NCBI GenBank assembly: GCA_029565465.1
Contig: JAKQOD010000871.1
Coordinates: 1 to 34,996, forward strand
Reading direction: 5' to 3'
Source: Deltaproteobacteria bacterium
GTDB taxonomy: Bacteria > Myxococcota_A > Polyangia > Haliangiales > Haliangiaceae
Length of the DNA stretch: 34,996 bases
The notes under the pieces are model-generated. The model saw nothing but the letters and a program-made list of their open reading frames with translations, was not told the origin of the DNA and ran no database searches. Shown in pieces: positions 16,874-25,799 of the stretch. The number at the start of each line of letters is the position of its first letter. Positions within the stretch are counted from its first letter, which is position 1. The position numbers and the translations under genes are program-made.

Positions 16874-16890
16874 CATAGTCGCGATGCGCC

Positions 16891-17754
16891 ATGACCCTCG
16901 ATTGGAACGATCTGAAGATTGCGCTTGCCGTAAACGAACATGGATCGTTTGCAGGTGCAGCCAAACAGCTGCACCTCGACGAAACAACCATAGGGCGTCG
17001 CATCGCAGCGTTGCAGCGCGACCTCGGCGCGCAACTGTTCGAACGCAAACAGCGCGGCTATGAACTGACCGCCACCGGACGCGAGGTGTTGGCCACCGCC
17101 AGTCCGATCGCCGATACGCTGGCGCAGCTGCAAAGCCGCGTCCAAGGCGCCGACCAAATCCTGCGCGGCACGGTGCGCTGCACGATGCCGGATTCGCTTG
17201 CCACCCACATCGTGATGCCGCAACTCGCGGCGTTTTATGCACAACATCCTGGGATTCGGTTGGAGTTCGTCACCACCGCGCGCATTCTCAATATTCAAAA
17301 ACGCGAAGCCGACGTCGCGATTCGCATGGTGAAACCGTCGCAGGGGTCGGTCTTTGCCAAACGCCTGGGTGCGATCCATTTTGCAGCTTACGGCAGCCGC
17401 GGTTATTTGCGGCGCCGCCAACCACCGTACACGCTCGTCGAGCTGGTGGCTTCGGAAACCACCGCGGCCGAACAACGCTTGGTGGCCAAGCTAAAACCAC
17501 GCGCAACGCCGCTGTTGGTCAGCAATCGCCACGCCGTGTTCGCTGCAGTCGAAGCGGGCCTGGGTGTCGGCTTGTTGCCAAGCTATTTGGTGCAGCGCAC
17601 CGATGTGGTCCGGGTTGCCACCATTGAGCCGGTTGCCGTCGACGCGTGGTTGGTTGTGCACGACGCCATCAAGCGCAACGCGCGGGTTCGCGCAGTGAGT
17701 GAGTTCCTCACCACCACGGTTGCCGCGAGCTTAGCATCCGCAGTGCTTAGCTAA
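16891..17754 (+). CDS. LysR-family transcriptional regulator
   Basis: 287 residues, normal for the family. Residues 3-62 form the winged helix-turn-helix: FAGAAKQLHLDETTIGRRIA with the following FERKQRGYELTATGREV wing. The rest is a two-lobed effector-binding domain (MPQLAAFYAQHPGIRLEFV, then VEAGLGVGLLPSYLV). It is a cytoplasmic DNA-binding tetramer in relatives. The gene diverges from the MBL lipoprotein, its probable target, and TGCA dyads lie between them. Its 3' end overlaps the convergent RNA methyltransferase gene by 8 bases. The inducer is unknown. Confidence 0.92.
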   Translation: MTLDWNDLKIALAVNEHGSFAGAAKQLHLDETTIGRRIAALQRDLGAQLFERKQRGYELTATGREVLATASPIADTLAQLQSRVQGADQILRGTVRCTMPDSLATHIVMPQLAAFYAQHPGIRLEFVTTARILNIQKREADVAIRMVKPSQGSVFAKRLGAIHFAAYGSRGYLRRRQPPYTLVELVASETTAAEQRLVAKLKPRATPLLVSNRHAVFAAVEAGLGVGLLPSYLVQRTDVVRVATIEPVAVDAWLVVHDAIKRNARVRAVSEFLTTTVAASLASAVLS

Positions 17755-18352
17755 ACGCCAGCGCATATGCTGCAGCCGCAAGCGCATGGCCAACGTTGAG
17801 CGAGTTCTTGTCGCCGGTCATCGGTAGCGTCACGCGGCGTGTGCACAACGCCAACACGCCAGGGTCGACGCCAGCGACTTCGTTACCAACAACCAACGCA
17901 AGGCTAGCCGGGGCGTCGGCGGCAGCCACGAAGATGTCATCGGCCGCGGCGACCGACTCAAGCGCCCAGCATGCTAGCCCTTCGGCTTGCAGCTGAGCCA
18001 CCACGGCAACAACATCGCGGTGCACACTTGCAACGATGCGCTGCTCTGACCCAAGCGCCGCCTTCGCAACCTTGGGATGATGTGGTGGCGCGGTAATCCC
18101 GCAATGATAAACGTGCGTCGCCCCGACACACTCGGCAGTTCGCAGCATGACGCCAACATTGTGCGCACTGCGCACGTTGTCGAAGATCAAAGCCAATTGC
18201 CGACGAGGCGATCGCCGCAACGGCACATTCGGCAAACGTGCCGCAACCACCGCAGTAGCACTGCCACACAAGGGGCAGGCCGTTCCTGCAGGCGCTGGAA
18301 AACGCAGCGCGCAATCACCACTACTGCAGACTACATGGACGTCAGCAGTCAT
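17747..18352 (-). CDS. SpoU/TrmH-family RNA 2'-O-methyltransferase with N-terminal cysteine motif
   Basis: 201 residues. The three SPOUT motifs are present: DNVRSAHNVGVMLRTAE (58-74, with N65 and R71), GNEVAGVD (156-163) and LPMTGDKNSLNVGHA (176-190), which together form the knotted AdoMet site. It would methylate a ribose 2'-OH in tRNA or rRNA. The first 35 residues carry four cysteines (C9, C14, C26, C29) in a zinc-ribbon-like layout that is not part of the core enzyme and may help bind RNA. It follows the lipoprotein gene by 12 bases in the same direction. Which RNA is modified cannot be told. Confidence 0.9.
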   Translation of the reverse strand: MTADVHVVCSSGDCALRFPAPAGTACPLCGSATAVVAARLPNVPLRRSPRRQLALIFDNVRSAHNVGVMLRTAECVGATHVYHCGITAPPHHPKVAKAALGSEQRIVASVHRDVVAVVAQLQAEGLACWALESVAAADDIFVAAADAPASLALVVGNEVAGVDPGVLALCTRRVTLPMTGDKNSLNVGHALAAAAYALAFS

Positions 18353-18364
18353 GGTGCGTCGCGA

Positions 18365-19081
18365 TTAGTAGCGGTTTTTGGTGAGCCGGACGCGGACGCG
18401 TTGGTTTGGCGCGCTTGGCTTTGCTGCTGGCGCTTCCATCACACCGGTATACGTCATGTTGCCAACCTTGGTTTTGCAATTGTTGCCAACCGGCGTCGAC
18501 TCCAACGTTGCTTCGTCGATGGTGACTTGTTCAAACGTGACGTTGGTCAGCTTGAGCGTGAGCGTTCCACCAACCGCGTTGCCAGCCATCGTGACGTCAA
18601 CCGTGCCGCCAGTCGCCATGAAATCGCCGGCGTTGCTGTTTTGGGTTAGTTTAGCCGCAGCGGTGACGCAAACCCCGCACGTTGCGAAATTCAATTGATC
18701 ACCGGAGATTTGATAGGTGCCAGTCACCAACGGCGTTGGTGCGGTTTCGGTTCCAAACGGAGCGTAGCCAGAGTAAAAATCAACGAAAATTGCGTCTGGC
18801 GTTGCAGTTGCCGTGAGCGGGGCAAACATCCCTACGTAAGGTGCAGCTGGCAACCCATTGGCAGGCATACCCGGATTGTAAACGGAGCCACCCATGGTGA
18901 CAGCGCCTTTATCACCGAAGTCAGGCGACGAAATCTCACACGCTGGCGGGGCATCAATGGTGACGGGCGCCGCATCTACCGGCAACACGATCTTGGCATC
19001 AGGGGTAGCTTTTTTGCTGCTACCGCAGGCTGCGAGGAGTGCCATTGCAGGCGTTACAACGAACAACAGTTTTGCTTGCAT
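18365..19081 (-). CDS. Lipoprotein with Asp/Ala/Pro linker
   Basis: 238 residues. A textbook signal with lipobox LAAC (C19) is followed by SSKKATPDAKIVLPVDAAP and further DAPP repeats, a flexible linker of the kind seen in many Kofleriaceae lipoproteins. The folded domain (about 45-225) is beta-rich, with CEIS and the CGVC pair (a possible disulfide) and an NNCK cysteine. It reads like a small jelly-roll or calycin-like domain, but I know no family name. It lies between the kinase at 19117-21096 (35 bases) and the RNA methyltransferase (12 bases), all on the minus strand, so co-transcription is likely. Confidence 0.82.
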   Translation of the reverse strand: MQAKLLFVVTPAMALLAACGSSKKATPDAKIVLPVDAAPVTIDAPPACEISSPDFGDKGAVTMGGSVYNPGMPANGLPAAPYVGMFAPLTATATPDAIFVDFYSGYAPFGTETAPTPLVTGTYQISGDQLNFATCGVCVTAAAKLTQNSNAGDFMATGGTVDVTMAGNAVGGTLTLKLTNVTFEQVTIDEATLESTPVGNNCKTKVGNMTYTGVMEAPAAKPSAPNQRVRVRLTKNRY

Positions 19082-19116
19082 CGGCGCACGCTATTCTGGG
19101 ACGCCGCGCGGATCTA

Positions 19117-21096
19117 TCAAAATCGACCGGATTCTGCCTTCTTTTTACAAACAATGCCGACGCTTGCCTGCTCACTAATGTTTGCGTTCGCAACATTTGG
19201 CAACATTTGCCGTAGGTGCCACGACTGATACTCCAGCGCTTGCACGGCGCCGCGCCGCTGGCGTGCAATGCCACGCGCGTAGACGCCAGTAATCAACAAG
19301 ATACAAACGTTGAACACAACGGCCAAGACCGCCGTGGTTGTGCCACTCAATGCCAGCACCCCCGAGTGCGACCAAACGCCACCGTTAACAACGCCCCATG
19401 TTGGGCTAAGCACCCCAAACGCTTCGAGAACTACCGGCGCAAAACCACCAACGAGCACGCCACTGGTAACCAACCATGGCCGATCGGTGAGAGTGGGAAA
19501 TGCTGTCAATCCACTCAGGATCCCGACGGCCAACGCAGGCATTAGTAGCCACGGCCCAAACAACCGCGCACTCAAGGCTACCAACAAACTATTGATAATC
19601 ATCGGCACCCACACGGGCCGCGCCGTTGGCCGCCGCAAAAAGTAGACTGATAAGACGCCTTGCATGCTCGCGGTCGCCGCCAACGCTGCAAACCATGCCC
19701 AGTCGCGAACGCCTTGCCACAGCAACACCGGCAGCACTAACAAATAAGCAAAACACGCGAACAACGCACCGCGCATCTGCGTTTGCACCGCAACCTGTTC
19801 AAGCTGCTCGATGCTGGCTTTCACTTCCGCCGGCAACTCGCCAACGCGCGGTTGCAACAGCGCTGCAATCACTGCGGTTGCATCGGTCGATGCTGGATCA
19901 AGCGAGATTGCGCGCCCTGCTTTTTGCATCGCCGCAGCGCGTGCACTGCCCGAGCCTTCGGCAAGATGGGCCCGCGCTTCGGACACCATCTGCGCAGCCA
20001 AGTCACGACGCGTGCGAGCGTCACGATCTCCGTCGAGAAATTGTTGCAAGTCCTCCGCGATAGCGCGCACCGCGGGCCGATCTTCGGCCGCTGGCGCGGT
20101 TGCTGCAACGCAGACCGCCGCGAGTTCGGGCGGAATTTCACGCAAAGGTGCGCGTTGCAGTGGGTCACGGTCGGCGCCTTCCAGCGTATGCGCCAGTGCC
20201 GCTGGGCCGCGTGGATGCAACGGTTCACCGACCAACAATTCGAACAGGATGCAGCCTAACGCGTAGACATCACACGCCGAGGTTGCGACTTCACCTCGCA
20301 CTTGTTCTGGTGCCATGAAACCCGGGGTGCCGACCAAGGCACCGACGGCAGTCAGCGGTGTTGAAGGTGTCGCGTCGTCGCCAGCAGCGTTGCCTGCGCT
20401 GATGAATGGGTCGCCTGCAACTGCCAACGGATCATCATCATCGACGACGCGTGCGATACCCCAATCCAACACATACACTTCACCGAAATCGCCAAGCATG
20501 ATGTTCGCAGGCTTCAAATCACGATGCACCACGCCACGTTGATGCGCAAAATCGATTGCTAAACAAACATCAATGAACTTGCGCAGCAGCTTGCCTTGTT
20601 CCCCTGCCGAACCCGCGTGGCGCAAAACGTCGTCGAGGGTTTGCCCGGCCAGCTGCTTCATGCTGAAAAACGGTGCACCACTGGCATCGCGCCCAATTTC
20701 GTAGATCGGCACGATTGCAGGATGATCGAGCCGCGCTTGAATTTTCGCTTCGCGTAGAAACCGCACCACATCAGCACCAGCGCGGCGGCCTCGCATGCGC
20801 TTGAGGGCGACCCGCCGGTCGAGATTGTGATCGTCAGCGCTGAGCACTTCGCCCATGCCACCCTGGCCCAGCAATGCACCTACCGTGTAGCGATCGATGG
20901 AACCAGCTTTGGCGTGGGCATGCGTTGCAGCAAATGGCCCAGTTGGCGCACCGGAAATCGAGGCCTGGGTGTCGCCAAGGCCACCAACCCCGGCGGGTAC
21001 TGGCGACGCCACGGTTGCCGCCAACGCTGGCACCGAAACGGTTTCGACCGCGTGCATGGTCTCTGCAAGCGCAGGGTCACGAGGTGGCTCGGCCAT
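19117..21096 (-). CDS. Ser/Thr protein kinase with multi-pass membrane C-terminus
   Basis: 659 residues. Kinase domain: glycine loop GQGGMGEV (77-84), K99, HRDLKPAN (191-198), DWG in place of DFG (211-213) and APE (262-264). DWG is common in a subgroup of bacterial kinases and should be active. Between DWG and APE lies a roughly 35-residue Asp/Ala/Pro insert. After a helical linker (365-440), about six membrane segments occupy 442-608 (for example FACFAYLLVLPVLLW). The last 50 residues are cytoplasmic-looking. Multi-pass segments suggest a membrane sensor input. The downstream lipoprotein and RNA methyltransferase genes probably share its transcript. The ligand is unknown. Confidence 0.9.
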   Translation of the reverse strand: MAEPPRDPALAETMHAVETVSVPALAATVASPVPAGVGGLGDTQASISGAPTGPFAATHAHAKAGSIDRYTVGALLGQGGMGEVLSADDHNLDRRVALKRMRGRRAGADVVRFLREAKIQARLDHPAIVPIYEIGRDASGAPFFSMKQLAGQTLDDVLRHAGSAGEQGKLLRKFIDVCLAIDFAHQRGVVHRDLKPANIMLGDFGEVYVLDWGIARVVDDDDPLAVAGDPFISAGNAAGDDATPSTPLTAVGALVGTPGFMAPEQVRGEVATSACDVYALGCILFELLVGEPLHPRGPAALAHTLEGADRDPLQRAPLREIPPELAAVCVAATAPAAEDRPAVRAIAEDLQQFLDGDRDARTRRDLAAQMVSEARAHLAEGSGSARAAAMQKAGRAISLDPASTDATAVIAALLQPRVGELPAEVKASIEQLEQVAVQTQMRGALFACFAYLLVLPVLLWQGVRDWAWFAALAATASMQGVLSVYFLRRPTARPVWVPMIINSLLVALSARLFGPWLLMPALAVGILSGLTAFPTLTDRPWLVTSGVLVGGFAPVVLEAFGVLSPTWGVVNGGVWSHSGVLALSGTTTAVLAVVFNVCILLITGVYARGIARQRRGAVQALEYQSWHLRQMLPNVANANISEQASVGIVCKKKAESGRF

Positions 21097-21173
21097 CCCT
21101 CACAATATCCCACAGCCGTGCGGCTTTGCGGAGAAGTAGCTACCTGGTTCGCGACGAGATATGCTTATCCCGC

Positions 21174-21935
21174 ATGTTTTCGCACGAAGGGCCCCTGCGC
21201 ACGCCTCGCCAAAATACGGTTGTAGCGGGTTCGCTGGCGGCCATCGGTGGCTTTGTCAATTCGAGCGGGTTCGTGATCATTGGCTCGTTCACCTCGCATG
21301 TGACTGGCAGCGTTGGGCGCTTGGGCAGCAACTTGGCAAACGGCGATTCATCGGCAGCCGTGTTTGCATTGCTCTTGATTGGCTTCTTTTTCGCTGGCTC
21401 TTTTGTTAGTGCGCTCATCCTCGAAAGTACGCCGGGACCCATTGCACGTGGTTATGGCTTTGCCTTGCTTGCAGAAGGCGCATTGCTTGTTGCGTTTATG
21501 GTGGTGGCCGGCCTATCCCAATCGACCCATCCTCACGCACTCGACGCCCAAGCCGCGATTTTGTGCTCAGCAATGGGTTTGCAAAACGCTTTGATTACCC
21601 GCTTATCGGGTGCCGTCATTCGCACCACCCACCTCACCGGCGTGGTGACCGACCTTGGTATCGAAGCCGCGCGCTGGTACCGCTGGCACCGGCGCAAGCT
21701 CAAGATCCTGCCGCCTTTGTTACCTGGCCGCACGCCAGCCGAACGACCGCCGCTTGGCCGAATCTCGTTGCTCTACACCATCTTTTTTGCATTCGTTGGT
21801 GGCGGAATTGCAGGTGCCGTGCTCACCTTAAACATTAGCCGCTGGGCCATGATCGTCCCAACTGCAGCGGTACTTACTTCAACGTTGCTGGCGTTTCGCA
21901 ACGCAGCCAAAGAAGTGCCGCCTGCTACCAGCTAG
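21174..21935 (+). CDS. YoaK / DUF1275 family membrane protein
   Basis: 253 residues from the ATG at 21174. The frame is open further back, but that part lies antisense to the kinase gene, and membrane sequence starts after MFSHEGPLRTPRQ. Six hydrophobic segments are visible, with family-like stretches GGFVNSSGFVIIGSFTSHVTG near the N-terminus, GLQNALITRLSGAVIRTTHL in the middle (with TGVVTDLG following) and a Gly-rich last pair of helices. It is an inner-membrane protein; some relatives are proposed transporters, but no substrate is established. It diverges from the kinase across 77 bases and leads into another kinase gene 20 bases downstream. Confidence 0.9.
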   Translation: MFSHEGPLRTPRQNTVVAGSLAAIGGFVNSSGFVIIGSFTSHVTGSVGRLGSNLANGDSSAAVFALLLIGFFFAGSFVSALILESTPGPIARGYGFALLAEGALLVAFMVVAGLSQSTHPHALDAQAAILCSAMGLQNALITRLSGAVIRTTHLTGVVTDLGIEAARWYRWHRRKLKILPPLLPGRTPAERPPLGRISLLYTIFFAFVGGGIAGAVLTLNISRWAMIVPTAAVLTSTLLAFRNAAKEVPPATS

Positions 21936-21955
21936 CCTCTTAACCACCCGCAACT

Positions 21956-24900
21956 ATGGCCAAACGAAGCTCTGATTTTGACGCATTCGCCGCTACGCGC
22001 GAATCGCTTGCTATAGGCGCAACGCCTAGCGCCAACGAGCTCAGTGGCATGCAAACAGAATTGCAACACCCCGGAGGCGCAAGCGATACGTTGCTCCAAA
22101 CCGCCGAGCAAACGCGGGTGCAAGGTCCAGCAGGCCGCGCATTTCCGCGCAGCAAAGCATTGCATGAAACCGGGGTTGGCCCTGGCCAGCTACCAGTAGG
22201 CACCGCGATCGGTCGCTACCAAGTTAGCGGCTTGCTTGGGGTTGGCGGCATGGGGTCGGTCTATGCAGCGTTTGATCCGCAACTCAATCGCCGCGTTGCG
22301 CTCAAGCTGTTGCACTACTCCGGCCACGATGCAACGCAACGCATTCAACGCGAAGCGCAAGCGTTGGCCAAACTTTCGCATCCCAACGTGGTTGCAGTGT
22401 ATGACTCAGGCACCAGCAAACACGGCTTTTTCATCGTCATGCAGTACGTTGAAGGCACCACGCTCGATGTGTGGCTGCGCCAACGGCCACCTACCAGTGC
22501 TGCGATCGTTGACATCTATGCCGCCGCCGGCGCAGGCTTGGCGGCCGCGCACGCAGCCGGCTTAGTGCATCGCGATTTTAAAGCGCAGAACGTGTTGGTC
22601 GACCATGCCGGCCATGTTGCCGTCACCGACTTTGGCGTGGCGCGCACCGACGCTAGCGCAAGCAATGTGTTGCGTGCCAAACAAACGCCTAACACCGCCG
22701 CGTCTGAAGGCGAACGCGTTACGGCATGGCAAAACCACGGCGGATTCGACGACGAATCGCTTGAACAGCTCACGCAGGTCGGCATGATCGTGGGCACCCC
22801 GTTGTACATGGCACCGGAGCAACATCAAGGCAATAACGCCACTGCCCTCAGCGATCAGTTTGCGTTTTCAGTTTCACTTTGGGAATCGTTGTTTGCACAG
22901 CATCCGTGGGTCCCGGCCGGCACCGATCTCAGCAATCCATTTGCTGCTGGCGTGGCCATGCTCGACGGCAAATTTATCGAACCACCCAACAATCACCGCG
23001 TCGCGGCGCACGTTGTACGAGTCTTGCGGCGCGGTCTGTCGCTCGACCCTGCGCAACGGTGGCCTTCGATGCAAGCGCTGCTGGCTGAGCTGGTGCCACC
23101 CGCCAAGCGGTCGAAAGCGCCGCTCGTCGCAGCGGGCAGCATGACCATCGTTGCGGCGGGCATTGCAGCGTGGTCACTGACGCAAAAGTCGGCGGCAGTT
23201 GCCGATCCAGTCAAACAATGTGCGGCCACTACCCAAGCACGAATCGATCCGGTTTGGTCGAAACCAACCCAAACCACGATGAGCCAGGCGTTTGCGGCCT
23301 CGGGTGTACCGTTTGCCGCCAGCACGGCCGAGTCTACACAACACGCCATCACCGCTTACGCCACCCACTTGCAGCAATTGCAAACTGATCTTTGCATCGA
23401 CGCTACGGCCAGCCGCTCGGCCGAAGCCGCGTCGCGGCATGCCGCACGACAAGCGTGTGCCGACCAAGCCTTGTCGGCGCTTGGTGCCGCCGTCCAAAGT
23501 TTTTCCAACAAGCCAACCTCGATTCTGGTTGCCAACGCACTTGGGGTTGTCGATCAACTGCCGCGTTTGCAAGATTGTGACGCTGGCACCACGCTAACAA
23601 TATCGTCGACGCCGCCACCCGAACTAGCGGCCCAAGTCGCTGCGCTGCGCGATCAGCTCGTGGGCGCGCGCGTCCTGATGATGGCAGGCCAATATACAGA
23701 CGCCAAACCGGCCTTGGAGCAGTTGGCAAAACAAGCTCAAACCATCGCGTGGCAACCGTTGCAAACCGAAGTGCAAGCCGCACATGCCCGCCTTGCGGTA
23801 GCAGCGCAAGACAACAGCATGGATCACGCTGCGCTGGTGGCCATCGCGAGCGAAGCAACGGCAAGTGGCCAAGACCGCTTAGCCAGCGAGCTTTGGTCGA
23901 TGGCGACTACGGCCGCCGGCGTCGCGCGGAACGAACAGTCGGCGCGAACCAGTGCCGCGGTCGCTGCGGCGATCGGCAAACGTCTCCGTGACGACAAGCT
24001 TGGCGGCGCTGCGCAAATTGCGCTCGGCCGCGCATTAACCCACGCCCGCAAGCCCAACGAAGGCTACGCGCTTTGCGACGATGCGGCTAAACGCGCCAAC
24101 GCCAGTGGCGACATCGATATTTTGCTAACCAGTGACGCCGCGACGTGTGTCGCCGAAGCGCTGGCCATGCAGGGCCGGTGGACAGACCTAGCGACGCTGG
24201 TAGCAACCCAAAAGCCGATCATCCGCGAAGCTTTCGGTGATGCCCATCCAACGATGGCAGCGTGGCTGATCTTTGAATACAGCGTTGCGTTCAATGCGGC
24301 TGAGTATAAAAAGGCGCGGCCGCTGCTAGAACAAGCGCGCGCAATTTTCACGCGCGTCTACGGCGACGATTATTTCCGCACGCTGCAAACCCTGCAGTAC
24401 GAAGCCAACATTGACTATTGGGAAGATAACTCACGCGCCGCTGTGCCCAAGATTCGGGAATTGATCGCGCGGGTCGAACAAAGAACCAATATTGATCCGC
24501 TGTTTCTGTCTGAGTTGCATCGCGACTTGGGCATGGCCGAGCACGAACTCAAGCATCATGACATTTGCCTTGCCGAGTTGGCCAAAGCCATCGAGCTGGC
24601 GCGCAGTACTGGCGCTGCAGGCGTGCGCGATGTTGCGATGCTGCAAGTGCAAGATGGTCAGTTTAAAGCCGATGAAAAATTGGAATATGGCATCGACGAG
24701 TTGCGCGAAGCCTACGAAACGCTACGCCGCCTCAAAGATCCGCGCGCGGGCTACGCGTTGGCTGCATACGCGGTTACCTACTTCTCACACAAACGCTACA
24801 AAGAAGCGCTGCCCCTATTTGAATTGGCATTGGCCGAAGATGCGATCAAAGATCTAACGCCGTACAACTTGGCGATTTTGCGATTCACCTTGGCGCAAAC

Positions 24901-25030
24901 GCTCCACCAGCTCAAAAAGGAGCCAGCGCGCGTGCGTGAGTTGGCGACCCAAGCCCACGCTGACTACATTCGCTCGCACTACGAAAAGCCTGCCAAGATC
25001 GTTGCCGATTTCATCAAGAAATTGCGCTAA
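21956..25030 (+). CDS. Large Ser/Thr protein kinase with C-terminal TPR-like repeats
   Basis: 1024 residues. A 85-residue polar leader precedes the kinase domain: GVGGMGSV (95-102), K117, HRDFKAQN (205-212), DFG (225-227) and APE (286-288). HRDFK with F for L is common in myxobacterial kinases. The DFG-APE interval is about 60 residues, twice the norm, with a 40-residue insert. One membrane segment (388-407) is followed by a long helical region (about 420-1020) with Ala/Leu TPR-like repeats, e.g. around AALRDQLVGARVLMMAGQYT and HDICLAELAKAIELARSTG. The repeats would lie outside the cytoplasm and bind peptides or partners (inference). It starts 20 bases after the YoaK gene and is followed by DUF1993. 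Confidence 0.92.
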   Translation: MAKRSSDFDAFAATRESLAIGATPSANELSGMQTELQHPGGASDTLLQTAEQTRVQGPAGRAFPRSKALHETGVGPGQLPVGTAIGRYQVSGLLGVGGMGSVYAAFDPQLNRRVALKLLHYSGHDATQRIQREAQALAKLSHPNVVAVYDSGTSKHGFFIVMQYVEGTTLDVWLRQRPPTSAAIVDIYAAAGAGLAAAHAAGLVHRDFKAQNVLVDHAGHVAVTDFGVARTDASASNVLRAKQTPNTAASEGERVTAWQNHGGFDDESLEQLTQVGMIVGTPLYMAPEQHQGNNATALSDQFAFSVSLWESLFAQHPWVPAGTDLSNPFAAGVAMLDGKFIEPPNNHRVAAHVVRVLRRGLSLDPAQRWPSMQALLAELVPPAKRSKAPLVAAGSMTIVAAGIAAWSLTQKSAAVADPVKQCAATTQARIDPVWSKPTQTTMSQAFAASGVPFAASTAESTQHAITAYATHLQQLQTDLCIDATASRSAEAASRHAARQACADQALSALGAAVQSFSNKPTSILVANALGVVDQLPRLQDCDAGTTLTISSTPPPELAAQVAALRDQLVGARVLMMAGQYTDAKPALEQLAKQAQTIAWQPLQTEVQAAHARLAVAAQDNSMDHAALVAIASEATASGQDRLASELWSMATTAAGVARNEQSARTSAAVAAAIGKRLRDDKLGGAAQIALGRALTHARKPNEGYALCDDAAKRANASGDIDILLTSDAATCVAEALAMQGRWTDLATLVATQKPIIREAFGDAHPTMAAWLIFEYSVAFNAAEYKKARPLLEQARAIFTRVYGDDYFRTLQTLQYEANIDYWEDNSRAAVPKIRELIARVEQRTNIDPLFLSELHRDLGMAEHELKHHDICLAELAKAIELARSTGAAGVRDVAMLQVQDGQFKADEKLEYGIDELREAYETLRRLKDPRAGYALAAYAVTYFSHKRYKEALPLFELALAEDAIKDLTPYNLAILRFTLAQTLHQLKKEPARVRELATQAHADYIRSHYEKPAKIVADFIKKLR

Positions 25031-25079
25031 CGCCCCAATTCGAGGTGCGTGCTAAGCAGACTCGTGTACCCTGCATCGC

Positions 25080-25580
25080 ATGTATCAAGAACTTTTCTCC
25101 CAAATGAAAAAACAGCTCGGCCAACTCGACAAATGGCTCGACACCGCCGAGAGCTACGCCAAAACTAAGAACTTTGATGCGGCAGTGCTGCTGGGTTCAC
25201 GCCTCGCACCTGATCAGTTCGCGTGCAGCCGGCAAGTTCAAATTGCTTGCGACACCGCCAAGCTTGGCATTTCGCGCATCACTGGCAAAGAAGCACCAAG
25301 CCATCCCGACACCGAAACCACGGTCGCTGAATTGCGCGCCCGCGTGGCATCGGTCATCGCGTATCTCGACAGCTTCAAAGCCAGCGACTTTGAAGGCGCA
25401 GCCACACGCGTGGTCACTCAGCCACGGTGGGAAGGCAAAACCATGACCGGCCACGACTACTTCATCGAGCACGTAGTGCCGAATTTCTTTTTCCACGCCA
25501 CTCACGTCTACGCAATCCTGCGCCACAACGGCGTGGCGTTGGGCAAAGGCGACTACCTCGGCACGTTAAGCAAAAAGTAA
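25080..25580 (+). CDS. DUF1993 family protein
   Basis: 166 residues with no signal or membrane segment. The start YQELFSQMKKQLGQLDKWLD, the LLGSRLAPDQFACSRQVQIA middle and a C-terminal GHDYFIEHVVPNFFFHATH are the hallmarks of DUF1993, a four-helix protein of DinB-like fold. Conserved histidines (in GHDYF, IEH and FFHATH) may hold a metal, but no reaction is known. It lies 49 bases after the large kinase in the same direction, so it may be last in a YoaK-kinase-DUF1993 transcript, or have its own promoter. Confidence 0.88.
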   Translation: MYQELFSQMKKQLGQLDKWLDTAESYAKTKNFDAAVLLGSRLAPDQFACSRQVQIACDTAKLGISRITGKEAPSHPDTETTVAELRARVASVIAYLDSFKASDFEGAATRVVTQPRWEGKTMTGHDYFIEHVVPNFFFHATHVYAILRHNGVALGKGDYLGTLSKK

Positions 25581-25628
25581 TATCCGCAGCGCGGGAATTT
25601 CCGGCGACCGATGCTGATTGAAGCGTCA

Positions 25629-25751
25629 TGAACGCATCCATCGCTATGACTGCAGTTGCCGCGATTGCCGCATGGCGCGAATCAATTGCTCGCAAGCGAA
25701 GCGCAGGTTGTGCAAGCCAAAGCAATTTGTAACTCGCTGGCCAACAACTAA
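25629..25751 (+). CDS. 40-residue ORF of unknown function
   Basis: ATG to TAA, 40 codons: MNASIAMTAVAAIAAWRDQL, then LASEAQVVQAKAICNSLANN. The composition (Ala, Gln, Val, helical pattern) and codon choice match neighbouring genes, and it fills most of the gap between DUF1993 and the FMN reductase. A short hydrophobic N-terminal helix (5-16) could touch the membrane. There is no clear Shine-Dalgarno (only GAAGC nearby). I recognise no family; it may be a true small protein or a chance frame. Confidence 0.4.
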
Positions 25752-25799
25752 CTATTCGCACGCTGCCGGCGGGCGCGCCGCACGGCAATGGAGACACCT

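Noticed and set aside
20874-21173. Upstream extension of the YoaK gene
   Set aside because: It is antisense to the start of the kinase gene and Arg/Pro/His-rich; membrane protein sequence begins only after 21174.
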